A stretch of DNA of 64,000 nucleotides, taken from Brassica napus (Eukaryota; Streptophyta; Magnoliopsida; Brassicales; Brassicaceae). The stretch is from the NCBI RefSeq assembly GCF_020379485.1, contig NC_063439.1:11386466-11450465 (forward strand), read 5' to 3'. The notes under the pieces are model-generated. The model did not search any database, was not told where the DNA came from, and was given only the letters and a program-made list of their open reading frames with translations. The translations under genes and the position numbers were made by a program. This document shows positions 44,365 to 55,293 of the stretch, piece after piece. The first letter of the stretch is position 1; every line of letters begins with the position of its first letter.

Positions 44365-45656
44365 TTTTAAATTAAATGTATATATAATATGTTCTTTTCT
44401 TACAACATATATAATATGTTCAACACAAACATATATAATATATATTTATAAACAGATAAAGGCCTGTACGTGGTACGAAAGATAATACTAGTAGTAATAC
44501 TAAACCAGCTAAAGCGAGAGTTCAGGCCGGAACAGAAGCACGCTGCATGAACTGTGTGTCTATAAAATTAATGAGGATTGTGTAGGACTGTGAGCTCTTG
44601 AGTCTGAAAATTCATCAAGAAGACACATACACAATGAAACATCCCAGACGTGTTCGCTTTCTGTTCTGAGCTACGCCATCACAAATTTTTTTATTTTTTT
44701 TTGGTCTAAACCATCACAAATTTATAATACATGAACTCTTAAATCCTCTTGCGGAACAAGATTAGGACTTGGGTTGAATAGGTGTATGTTCATGTTAGGT
44801 CTACCCCAAGTGAAGAGCATCGGTAAAACAAACCAACCTTCATATTTAAAAATAAAAAGTTAACTTATTCTAAAATTTTAAATTTTACAGTTTTGAATAG
44901 TGAAAACAAAATTTCATATTTGAAGTCATATGTTTTGAGTTTTTCTCAAAAATTTTGTTAACGTTTATAATTATTATTTCATATTTCTCATAAATATTTC
45001 ACATATAAAATATCGAATTTAATAACTTTGATCTCATAACATACTTACAGCTAAAAAAATAAATTTACATATCATCTTTAAATTTTATTAATTAATCATA
45101 TATAAAAACATTAAAAGAATTATATTAAGTAATTTGATAGTTTACATAAAATATACAGTTTCTGTGTGTTTATTATCATTTATAATGTTCATTTTATCAA
45201 TCAATATTATTTAGCACAGCTTTCAAATGTATGTATTATTAATATTTTATGATTTTAATAAACTTTATCAATAGTAAAGACCGCAATGTATAATATAAAA
45301 GTTCAAAAGTTTGAAACTTTTTTGAAGATTGTTTTTTCCAAATTTTAAATTTGAAATTTTGCCAACTTTAAAAATAAAATTGTTTTTAGAGATGGTCTAA
45401 CTAAGATATATATTTTTCTCATTGGTCAAAATATATTTCAAAATTTTAAAATCTGAGAAATATTAGGAATCAATTGTAAATGATTTTATTTAAACTTTTA
45501 TGTATAGTTTTTCAATTTTCAAGTATGTAATTTTATTAAATACATAGTTAATATTTTGTTAATAAATATTATATATAATGTAATTAATATTTGTATTTGG
45601 CTGATATACAATTAATAACTTATAGTTAAGGAGTTTTGTTATGTTTTTATATATTA
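44365..45656. other. AT-rich intergenic between Helitrons
   Basis: No gene recognised. Mostly AT-rich, with a somewhat more GC-balanced stretch at 44460-44820 in which I see no reading frame with recognisable content. Confidence 0.45.
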
Positions 45657-48600
45657 CTAGGGTCGGCCCGGGCTACGCCCGGGGTTTTTGTTTAAATGTT
45701 ATCTTTTTATTATATATTTTGTATGTGTGTTTATTTTGATATATAAATGGTATAATCTATTATAGAAATATAAGTATCTAGACAATTATAAAATATTTTT
45801 TAATTATTTACTTTTTCCTGTCTTACAAACTTCAAAAAGTTTAATATTCAAATTTCTGATATTTTTGTTATTGGAAATTATATATAAGGATGAGCAAAAT
45901 GAAAAAAAAAAAGAAGAAGTAAATTTTAGTTATGTGTTTGATTGGTTGGATTATAGAAATGTTTCATTTCACTTAATTGTTTTTTTAAATTTTTTGTTTC
46001 CAATTATTCTCTTAGTAATTTACTTGACCCTCACCTTTAAATATACAATCCTTTTAAAGTATTTTTTTTTCTTAAAACACCGGTTTAAAAATTATAATAT
46101 TTGTCTACATTAAAATTTTACAACTACATCACTAAAACCTAATTTCTACAAACTAAATTGTTACAACAAAATTTCTGCACTTACAACCGAATTATTTAGA
46201 CCCATGATCTACATACTCATTTATCTCACTTATATAAATTTTGATGCAAAACTTTTTTAAATGTACAACCAATCATAATTCTATTTTAGTTTTAAAACCG
46301 TTGAATTCTTAACTTTCACGGATGTCTTTTCAAAATATTTTGTTCCACTTCGTCCTATATTTGTTTTGATGTAATTGCATAATCTATATTTTTACGTACG
46401 TATATATATAAAACAATGGAAGACATTGGGTTGGTCCGTGCGACACGCGAAATTAAACTACGTAATATTTTTGTTTGGACATAATTGTATAATCATTGTT
46501 TGTTAGGATAATGTTTAGTTTCCTATTAATTTTATTGTTTTATTTTATGAGATATTACAAACAAATTGTGAACCTCATATTTTTTGATATTTTTTTTGGA
46601 ACGTATTTTGGGGTATGTTCAATAATAAAATGAAAGTCAGCATTATTGCTTACTATAAATTTAAAGGAATATTCAATTATTCGAAATATGAGATAACTTT
46701 GGTTGCCTTTGCGGTTAGAAGGACCATGTAGGGTTTGTATAATTGTATTGAGGAGAGTGTAAATATTTAGCATCCATAGTTTGGGTCAATGCTTATTAAG
46801 TAATATGTAGCTTGAATTTTCAACTCTTCTTAATACATGCTCTAAAGATAGGTTACTTGTTAGCGTCTCCTTTTGGTTGGACCATGTAAGATTGGATGCT
46901 AAATTTTGTTTGTAATTAGCTGTATTTTGTACGCCCGTTAGAGACATTGGGCTATTACGTTTGCTAAGCTCGCATCTATGGGCTTGAGAAATGTGTGTAA
47001 TGCTTTTTTGTAGCTAAATATGTTGTTGGATTATTTTTTGTTTTGTTATGTTCATGTAGTTTGATTATTATATTGTGTACTGAGCTATATGTGACTTGTA
47101 TATAATTTTGCTGCAGCGTATTGCTGAGTAATATTGTATTTGTACAGATGTTTGTAAAGCAATTTGCATATGTTTGTTTTTTGATATATTTTTTACATAT
47201 ACTATTTAAGAAGGTATAATTAAAAAAAAAATATATAATTGAAGAGGGGTGTAAATTTTAATTAAAAAGGCAAAGCACCACTCATCGTAAAAGAGAGTTG
47301 TGAGTGTAATGTAAAATCTTTTTTTTTTTTGCTACGTGTAATGTAATTTGATTATATCTTGAAAGAAAGGTAAGGAAATGCAGTCATGTAATAGAAGAAT
47401 CATGCAGACTTAACATGGGGGAGGAGGTGTTGTCGTTTTTGTTTGTTCTTGACAGAGATCAACCCAGTTTGATCACCAATATTTGCCACCTGTGTCTGGT
47501 AGTTCCAAATACACAAAAACATAAACTTGCTCAAATCCTGCAAGATTTCGAGTCATAAGTAGCAGAAAACAAAAGAAAAAACTTTAAAAGCAACGAACAT
47601 GATGCAACTCCGCAAAGTTAAGGATATCAAATGATATGAAGATGTCCGTAATTCACTACAACTGATATGCATAAGATAACAATCAAAAGCTTGAAATTAC
47701 CATGGTTCTGTAGGATGGAGATCCACATACTTTACTCTCCCCGAGCTTCAGACTAATTTTTGCTAATCCAAAGAACAACATACATCAAATTAAGAAACAC
47801 AGTTTTAAACCATAATCAAATGGTTTAAAAGAAATCTCTAAAATACATGGATAAAGTAAAACAATACCTTGATCTTAAGTCTGAGAAGCTGTTTTTTTTT
47901 TAAAGATAGAAACCAGTAATTAGTGCTCAACTACAAATAAATCGTAAACTAAAAACATATTACTTTTACTACAGCACATTCATGTATTAAAATTCAAACT
48001 TTACCAAAATCTCTTCACCAGAATAAAAAATGGAACTTCAACCAAACATATATACAAAACTGATCACCGTAACCATGCTCGGGATTCATCTGAAACAAAT
48101 AACTGTATTCTTCTCCTCTGAGGAGTAGGTGCTGACGGCACGAAGCATTTGACCGCCAATGTAATATTATCCGAAGCTTCCCTTTCCATATCAACAGCTT
48201 CTTCTTTCCGGCAGATAATTGCACGACAATCACATGCGTTAACAACCACTAAGTGATGTCCAATCAGAAAAGCTGTGAAGGCTGTTGTTCCACTTGAACC
48301 ACTTACAACTCTTTCATCTTCTATGGCAAGATCAAATAGCCTATAAGTTTTCCGGTTAGATCTCTCTGGTTCTTGCAAGAAAAAGATGGTCACAATAGAG
48401 AGCCATTCAGCGTTTTCAAAGAACAATAGAGAGGTGTAAATCAATGGGATTAAAGAGGGATCCATTAATCAGAACGTTTCACGTCGCGAGATGAATCGCA
48501 AACGACACCACCTCGTCATCGCACGTAGAGAAGAGACGTACTCCATACCTTCGATGCGGCGTATTAGGGTTAGAACGATTTCTTTCACGTCGGGCCCAAA

Positions 48601-48771
48601 CTCGGTTCATTAAAAGGTCCATTACACGACATATACAAACGAAGCCCAATATGACATATGTTTAATGAAACGATGCGTTTTTGAAAAAGAGGACAGGTGT
48701 CGCAACATCAGGCAACGACTTAGTGATGTGGACGCACATGAGTGAAGCAAACATTTTTTTATATATATAGA
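45657..48771 (-). mobile_element. Helitron carrying a PP2C gene fragment
   Basis: A 3,115-bp minus-strand element. The 3' end is CTAG (45657-45660) with a 7-bp-stem hairpin at 45667-45683 (CCCGGGC / GCCCGGG). The 5' end on the minus strand is TCTATATATATAAAAAAATG starting at 48771. The flanks are A at 45656 and T at 48772, as expected. Near its 5' end it carries a protein phosphatase 2C fragment in the same orientation. GC-rich sequence at 48480-48600, with a TTAGGGTTA word and a GGGCCC, may be captured promoter or leader DNA. No RepHel protein. Pairing of the ends is inferred. Confidence 0.65.
48064..48465 (-). pseudogene. PP2C protein phosphatase fragment captured by a Helitron
   Basis: The minus-strand frame encodes FDLAIEDERVVSGSSGTTAF, then TAFLIGHHLVVVNACDCRAI and ICRKEEAVDM, matching the central PP2C block (SGTTA, NAGDCRAVLCR, AVDMS). 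It then jumps directly to ASDNITLAVKCF, equivalent to the C-terminal SDNITVVVVCF metal-binding block. The 100 or more residues normally between them, including metal ligands, are absent. The Gly of the NAGD motif is Cys here. An AG acceptor-like site precedes the homologous part near 48377. An intact PP2C would dephosphorylate Ser/Thr; this cannot. Confidence 0.75.
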
Positions 48772-49814
48772 TAAAGAAATTTTATATGTATTTCAAAGGT
48801 TTGATGTTATACACAATATAAATATTTTTTCTAGTTTTTATTTACTTTTATTAATTTCATCAGTTTTATTTTATTTTTATATGTTTTAGGTTTATTATGA
48901 TTTTTTATATAAAATTGAAATATGATATTAAATTATATTCTGATGAATATCTTTATATTTTTACTATTTTAATACATACATAATTGATTATATATTAGAC
49001 ATATACTAAAAATATTGTATACATTACATAAATAAAAATACGAAATTAAATTATATTTTGATGAATATATTTTTACTTTTTAGTAAATATAGAATTTATT
49101 TTGTATTATACATATATTAGTTTGATAAATAAACAAAACATAAACTACATAAATGTTTAACTATTAAACATAAACTGTAATTTATAAATAAAATTAGAAT
49201 GTTATAAGATTAATTTTGTATTAAAAAAAAACTGAAGGTACAATGGGACAAAACTATATGGTGAAAGGTATAAGGGAAATTAGGCCAAATGACCAAAAAA
49301 AATTTTAATTCATTAACTAACAAAAATCTCTTCATTTCTCGTCCTATCTCTTCCTACCTTCTTACTACAAATTTAATTTCTTTTTTTTTTTCTTTTGGTT
49401 ATGTACAAATAAACCCAAGGTATAAACGGACAAAACTATGCATCGTGTGACATAAAATGTCAATAGTGCATGTATTTGGTAAAAGGAAAAAAATTTGGGA
49501 TGTAAATCGCTCTATATATAAATGTATTGAAACCGTTTCTCAAATATTTTCCATTTTTGATAAAAAAAAAAAAGACATTTATCACAATGACATAATCTGT
49601 ACTAGAATGTTATTTTTCGTGTGCTACTTCCATTTTTACCGAATACACTGAAAGGAAAAAAACTAATAATGCCGTGAAACAATGTGGTGGGTAATTAGTT
49701 TATCATATAAAATTCACAATACTCCAAACCACCAAATTAGTAGTAAGTACTTCATAGCTCTGTCAGACACACATTGATCTTATTCCGCAGAGATAAGTAT
49801 CTCAACAACCTTAT
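48772..49814. other. AT-rich intergenic
   Basis: No gene recognised. The 64-codon frame at 49457-49651 has no motif or coding context. Confidence 0.45.
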
Positions 49815-50286
49815 TTATGGCACGTGAACAATCTCCCTAGGTGCCAAAAGCCAGTTGTAACAAAAACACACGTGGTTCACTAAGATCTGTCCGATGATAA
49901 ATAGAAAAATCCGGGATGAAGGCCGCTTGGACGTCAGTAAAAGCACGTGCTCCCGAGTAAACCGCGTTACAGAGTTAGCCGAAGTTTCTTAGGTCAATCA
50001 CCTGTTACCGTTTCTACCCGTGGATTAACTAAAATCTGATCTCTTCCCCAAATAGCACGAGCCATCCATAAAATTGCCACCGGCTAAATCCGGTAACTAA
50101 CTTTTTTTCTTTTTTAAAGAATTGACTAAAATTTTTCCGTTTATTCTTCTGGTTCGTATATAAACTTGAGGGGCTGTTTTTTGTCTTCTTCCTTTGTTCC
50201 CAACAAAATTTCAGGAGCTTAACCCTCTGAATTCGATTGATCTTATAGCTTTTCTGGATTCATACCATTCGCTACAGATAGGAAGA
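49815..50286 (+). promoter_or_regulatory. TPR-gene promoter with three G-boxes
   Basis: Three CACGTG cores (49821-49826, 49869-49874, 49944-49949) and one GACGTC C-box (49930-49935) lie within 130 bases. The cluster is 340-470 bases upstream of the start codon. A TATA-like word (GTATATAAAC) occurs at 50156-50165. Clustered ACGT elements bind bZIP or bHLH factors and often mediate light or ABA responses. That role is inferred. Confidence 0.5.
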
Positions 50287-51855
50287 ATGGATGTAAAAGT
50301 AGCGACAACGACGTCTTTTCATTGGTCAGGACGCCATGCGGCGATCCCTTCTCTCTCGCAAACCTTGACCTCTTCAAAACGCCGTCGTTCTCGTGGAAGA
50401 GGCGGAGGATCTTTATCATCATGCCAAACGAGATTGAAAGCTTCCGCTTTTCTCGGTACCCAATCTGGGAAACTCCACCGCTCCAAATCTTGTGAGCTTT
50501 TGGAATTCTCCACCAAGAGTAAACTTTACCCTCTCCGGAGAGTTTGCAGCGCGAGCTCCGGTTTCTTCTCCGACGAAGAATTCTCGGCGAAGATGCAAGA
50601 ATTAGCTATTCAATTCAAGATCGCAGGCGAAGAAGAAGACAAAGTAGTAGTAGTAGGTAACGATCGTAGGAACCACAGATTCGGGAATGCGAAGCTACTA
50701 CTACATGAGTCCGTTCCAGGTTTAGCTTCGCTGGAGGCTCCATGGATGGAGATGGTTAGCCATTCCAGCATTGAGCGGAAAGCAAACCGTGTTGATTTGC
50801 CTCTCTCCCTTAGAATGATTAAGAGGAAGCTACAAGAAGAGGCGCTCAGAGAAGCTAGAGAGTCTACTTATTGTTCTATCGACAAAGCCTTCTCTTCTCT
50901 GGTCTTCATGATCGAGGAGATGCACAGCTTTGCCTTGCAGACTAGGGAGGGTGTTGTTCAGCAGGTTAAGAAGGATATGCACGCTTCATTGCTGTGGATG
51001 TTCCAGCGCGTGTTCTCTCAAACTCCTACTTTGATGGTTTACGTGATGATCCTATTGGCGAACTTCACTGTGCACTCAGTTGCATCGAATCTAGCTATTG
51101 CAGAATCACCCCCAGGCTCTGCTGGGACAAAAGAAGACTCAGTTTTAGGACAAGGGATAAGAGAAGAGGAGCTGAGTCTGTGGAATTCGATGGTGGAAGA
51201 AGCTGATCAAATGCAAGGTTCCCCTGTGGATCGTGACATGAGGCTGAGACTTGTTTCACCCATCATTGCAAGGGTTGCTTTGGACGATAATGCCAATTAC
51301 ACTAGAACGGAGCTTTTCTATAAGATAGGTTTGGCTCAAGAACCCAACAACCCTTTGCTCTTAGCCAACTACGCTCAGTTCCTTTACCTTGTCTCTCAAG
51401 ACTACGACAGGTGATATATCCTTTACCCATCCATGCATCTAACATTCAAAGAGTTATTACATGTTCTGTGTGAAGTCTATGCTTGCTTGAACTCACTGAG
51501 AATCAGAAGCGTTACCTATATAAATCTATAGGCTTAAATTTCAATGTGAATAAATTGTAAACTTTGGAACTTGGCAATGATGTTTTCTTTTGGATGTATC
51601 AGAGCGGAGAAGTGTTTCAAGAAAGCCATTGAGTCAGGAGAAGCAGACGCGGAAGCGTACAGCAAATACGCCATCTTCCAGTGGAAAGTTAGGAAGGATC
51701 TATGGGCGGCTGAGGAGAACTTTCTAGAAGCTATATCTGCAGACCCTACTAACTCCTTCTACGCAGCCAGCTACGCTAACTTCCTCTGGCAAACCGGTGG
51801 TGAAGAAACATGTTTCCCGTTAGAATCTTCTGATTCTCCTCAGGAAATCGCTTGA
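50287..51855 (+). CDS. TPR-like superfamily protein
   Basis: Two exons, 50287-51410 and 51603-51855, GT-AG, giving 458 residues. I chose MDVKVATTTSFHW; an in-frame ATG 31 codons upstream (50194) lies right after the TATA-like word and is probably leader. The N-terminus is Ser/Arg/Lys-rich and poor in acids for about 90 residues, as in chloroplast transit peptides. There is one hydrophobic stretch at about 246-270 (LMVYVMILLANFTVHSVASN). The C-terminal third has helical TPR/HAT-like repeats: LLLANYAQFLYLVSQDYDRA, then AEAYSKYAIFQWKVRKDLWA and SFYAASYANFLWQTGG. TPRs bind partner proteins; the partner is unknown. By position it corresponds to Arabidopsis about At3g47080 (memory). Plastid location is inferred. 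Confidence 0.88.
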
Positions 51856-53119
51856 GAGATGGCAGTGAGTGAATGTTTGGATTTGTTAGCAGCAAATCTG
51901 CTGTAAAAGAGATAGTGACAGAAATTAGATAGACGATAGAAGCAAAGAGGAGTATGTGAGTAGTGTTTTTGAGTGAATCATGCTTATTAAACATTGCTCC
52001 TCTTTGCTTCTGTGTTTGTTTTATTCTGCATTTTTTTTTACCACGTAGAAGTCATTACCGTGGCAGAGTCCATAACCATTGGTCCACTGATACTCTGGAT
52101 GGGAGTGTGGACCAATAAGAACATGTGTAGATACAAACAGTAATAATCACTGAGCATTGCCTTTTCCGTTTTGATTGAGTTTTTACCTTGTATGGTTCCC
52201 AAGACATGTTATGCATTTGATTCCAACTATAGTAGTTCCAACTTGTTTTTGTCGTGAGTGATGTGATTTTTTTCAATTATTTGTAGCTCTAATTTGTAAA
52301 TTAGTGTTGTGGCGATATTAGTCATGGGAGTCCACTCCAATAACTAGGGCTAGGCAATAATCCGAAAACCCAAAATGCACCATGTTCGATAAAACCGGCT
52401 CGGCTCGGGTCGGGTCCAGATCTTCATCAATAACTGAATGGATCTGTTTTGTTGGTATTGCAGGTGTTGGGTTCGGGTTGGATTTTATCTGAAACCTGAT
52501 TGGTTACAAAGAAAACCCAAACATATGTAACTTTATATCCTTCAGACTTCAGTATTTGATATTTGATTTTCCAATTTATTTATAGAGATCTCTCCACGAA
52601 AATTCAACAATACAAGCCATTAAATCTTATCTCAGTTTGATACTTTCAGGTTTAGAAAATCTGATAGGGTTTAGAAAATCTGATAGTGGTTTTGGGTTAA
52701 ATCTTGTGTTTTGATAGTGTGTGCTCTTCTTTTATGAATTGTTTTCGAGTTAGCTTTGTTTTTTTTTTTTCATCAAACAGCTGATATATAGTTCAAGTTT
52801 GAGGTTTATGGCGATTCAGACAAGAATAGAAGATTTATAATATGTTTCTCCTTGCTGTTTATAAATTTATATCTTGTGTTGATATCAATGGGTTAAGTTT
52901 CTCTCTAACTGAAACGTATGTTCTGATATCTTGCATAACTTTATTTTACGGTTCTAGTGAATATAAGTTTTCTATGTTTGCTTGAATTTCTTGCTATTTT
53001 AAATTTCTATGCATTATTGTAACTTTCTACGTTTGCTTGCTTCATTTACGTTTCACCTAAATGTATTTTAATCTGTTTTCATTCATGCTTATTCTATATA
53101 TTTGTAATCTTATGTTCTA
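51856..53119. other. 3' region and intergenic DNA
   Basis: Begins with the TPR-gene 3' UTR. Around 52370-52480 there are CCGGCTCGGCTCGGGTCGGG and GGTTCGGGTTGG words resembling the 230-950 repeat texture. No gene recognised. Confidence 0.4.
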
Positions 53120-53145
53120 CTAGGAGTTGGCTCGCCCTGCGGGCG
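53120..53145 (-). mobile_element. Helitron 3' terminus
   Basis: CTAG at 53120-53123 preceded on the minus strand by a 5-bp-stem hairpin at 53133-53145 (CGCCC / GGGCG), with A just before CTAG. This is the 3'-end signature of a minus-strand Helitron extending to the right. I could not find its 5' end; it may include the hAT fragment that follows. Confidence 0.5.
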
Positions 53146-53271
53146 GGTAAGTTTACAATAAAATTATTTTATATTTAAATATATTTAAATTTTATAAAAT
53201 ATTTGAAAATTACACACAAAATTTAAAATAAAATATTAAAAGTGGTTTATATTAATTTTTTTAATTTTGTT

Positions 53272-53760
53272 TCACTTTGATATAGTTTAAGAAATCTAAT
53301 GTTAAAGAAGTTTTTGAAGTATTACGATGGTATCAAATATATCAATAAGATGTTGATCCTAGTAGTGACATTCTTTGATCTTAGGAAGAAGATGAATTTC
53401 ACAAAGCTATGTTTTGAGAATCTGTATGTGAAAGATAACTTTGAGGCTAAGGAAATGCTAGAAATAGTGAGTGATCTTCTCACATACATTTTCAATGAGT
53501 ACAACATGCGTTTCAGAGGGTTTTCTAAGCAAGCATCAGGGTCAACTCATGCGTCTAATGTCTCTGGTCTGCAGTCTCAGGAACAAGCAGTTGAAATAAT
53601 GAAACTGGTCGTTGAAGATTTTAGCTATGAAATGATGGATGTTGTGTACAAGGTATTTGTTGCTAAAAAGGTAAAGATACCAAGGATGAACTTCAAGTTT
53701 ACTTTAATGAAGCAATTGAGATTTCAAAGCTCTTACTGGAATTTGAGTTGATACTTCGTC
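53272..53760 (+). pseudogene. hAT transposase C-terminal fragment
   Basis: Encodes KKFLKYYDGIKYINKMLILV, then FDLRKKMNFTKLCFENLY, and FNEYNMRFRGFSKQASGS, the DUF4413 part typical of plant BED-zinc-finger (RICESLEEPER/Daysleeper-like) hAT transposases. A frameshift near 53672 shifts the frame from VAKK to DTKDELQVYFNEAIEISKLL, which is the normal continuation toward the dimerisation domain. The BED finger and the catalytic DDE region are absent. A dead fragment. Confidence 0.8.
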
Positions 53761-54423
53761 ATGATGGAAAGTGCACAAAATGAAATATGTGGTTCTTGCA
53801 TAAATGGCTGGAAATTTCCTTGTTATACAAGTTTTGGAACCAATAACCTGATTACTATCTAAACCTACTATTTAGGGTTCAACCGAATCTTGAATACGTA
53901 ACTAATCAGAACCGAATTGGTATAAACCTCAACGCAGTCCAATCTGAACTGTTATAATAATTGAATGGAGTTGAAATTCATAAATCCAATTGAACCCGAT
54001 TGATCCGTTGTTGTCCGGCACTACCAATAACCTCGTGAGACCTCTTAATACTTTTGCAACGTTTTCTTGATAGGGAGGGAGTTTCAAAATACTGGCTGGA
54101 CCTAGGCCCAATAAAAGATAAGGCTTTAGTGACATAGACACATCATCACTCACTACAATACCAAAGCGTGTTTCCTCAGCATTCACACATCTCCTCTAGA
54201 CTTAAAAGGGAAATTTGAAGAGTATTAAACCAAAATAAAACGTAACCAAGAAAAATGTGTGAAGAGAAAAGAACGAGAGGATAAGACACTTGCGGAGAGC
54301 TTGTGCCACAAAGATCCAACGGCTCAGATTCACCAAACCTCATTATAATCCCTTTGTAACTAATGCCACACCAAGACATATACATTGACACACACAGAGA
54401 GATCGAAAGGAGAGATAACAAGA
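53761..54423. other. intergenic and TSP9-gene upstream region
   Basis: No further gene seen. Positions 53860-53960 contain AACCGAATC-type repeat words. The last 100 bases are the probable promoter and leader of the TSP9-like gene. Confidence 0.4.
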
Positions 54424-54738
54424 ATGGTTTCTTCGCTTCTAATGTCGTTTGCTCCGGCCACCGTGAGGGTTTACGCCACAACTAAGGGAACTTCAGGCGG
54501 CGCCAAGGAGGAGAAGAATCCCCTTGATTTTGTGCTTGGTTATTTGACAAAGCAAGATCAGTTCTACGAGACTGATCCAATTCTCAAGAAGGTGGAGGAG
54601 AAAGGCGGCACCAGAAGTGGCACCACCGGAGGCAGAGGAACCGTTCGGGGCGGTAAAAGCTCGGCTCCGGTGCCTGTGGCGCCCAAGAAGAACGATGGTG
54701 GATTTGCCGGCTTAGGTGGCTTCTTCAACAAAAAGTAA
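54424..54738 (+). CDS. TSP9-like thylakoid soluble phosphoprotein
   Basis: A single-exon gene of 104 residues, starting MVSSLLMSFAPATVRVYATT. An in-frame ATG at 54385 would add 13 charged residues ahead of the transit peptide, so I prefer 54424. The N-terminus is a chloroplast transit peptide. The mature part is basic and Gly/Lys/Thr-rich (TKGTSGGAKEEKNPLDF, LGYLTKQDQFYETDP) and ends FAGLGGFFNKK. TSP9 is a plant-specific thylakoid protein phosphorylated on several threonines in light; it binds light-harvesting complex II and photosystem peripheries and influences state transitions. The candidate threonines lie in TGGRGTVRGG. It sits tail-to-tail with FTSH7, as At3g47070 does in Arabidopsis (memory). 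Confidence 0.85.
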   Translation: MVSSLLMSFAPATVRVYATTKGTSGGAKEEKNPLDFVLGYLTKQDQFYETDPILKKVEEKGGTRSGTTGGRGTVRGGKSSAPVPVAPKKNDGGFAGLGGFFNKK

Positions 54739-55293
54739 AAGAAAAACGTATAGTAAATTTGCATTGTTTATTGCCTCTGTTTTGCATTATCTATAATTCT
54801 TCAGACTTCAATTATTATACATATATATATATATATATATAAACTGCTCTTTCTTCATCACAATCCATTCTGAAGACTCTCACTCATGCACCACTTAGAG
54901 AAATATGAGAATAACATAAAAGGATCGAGTAATGTATACACGAAGAACAGAGCAAAAGAATGATTCGTATACAAGATGAAGTGAAAATTCAAGTGTGAAC
55001 CACACAATTTTCAAAGCACATATTATATAATATGTATATGGCTTTTATACATCTAAATCAATGATACAATTTTGCCATTCTCTTTAAGAGACTGTATCCA
55101 TCAAGAATACCAAATGTTACAACACAGAGCCAGTAAATCTTATAAGCTATCACCCCAATGATATTCCTTTATAGTTTGATTCAAGTGCTATATGTATGCT
55201 ATGCATAGGCAAATGGTGATAACTATATCTGACCTTGGAGATACATGATCTGTGTTAGAAAACCTGTCTTTATGGTTCTATTTGATGTAGCTA
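54739..55293. other. spacer between convergent genes, with a TA microsatellite
   Basis: Contains the 3' UTRs of the TSP9-like gene and FTSH7. A (TA)n microsatellite of about 22 bases lies at 54820-54842. No gene. Confidence 0.5.
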
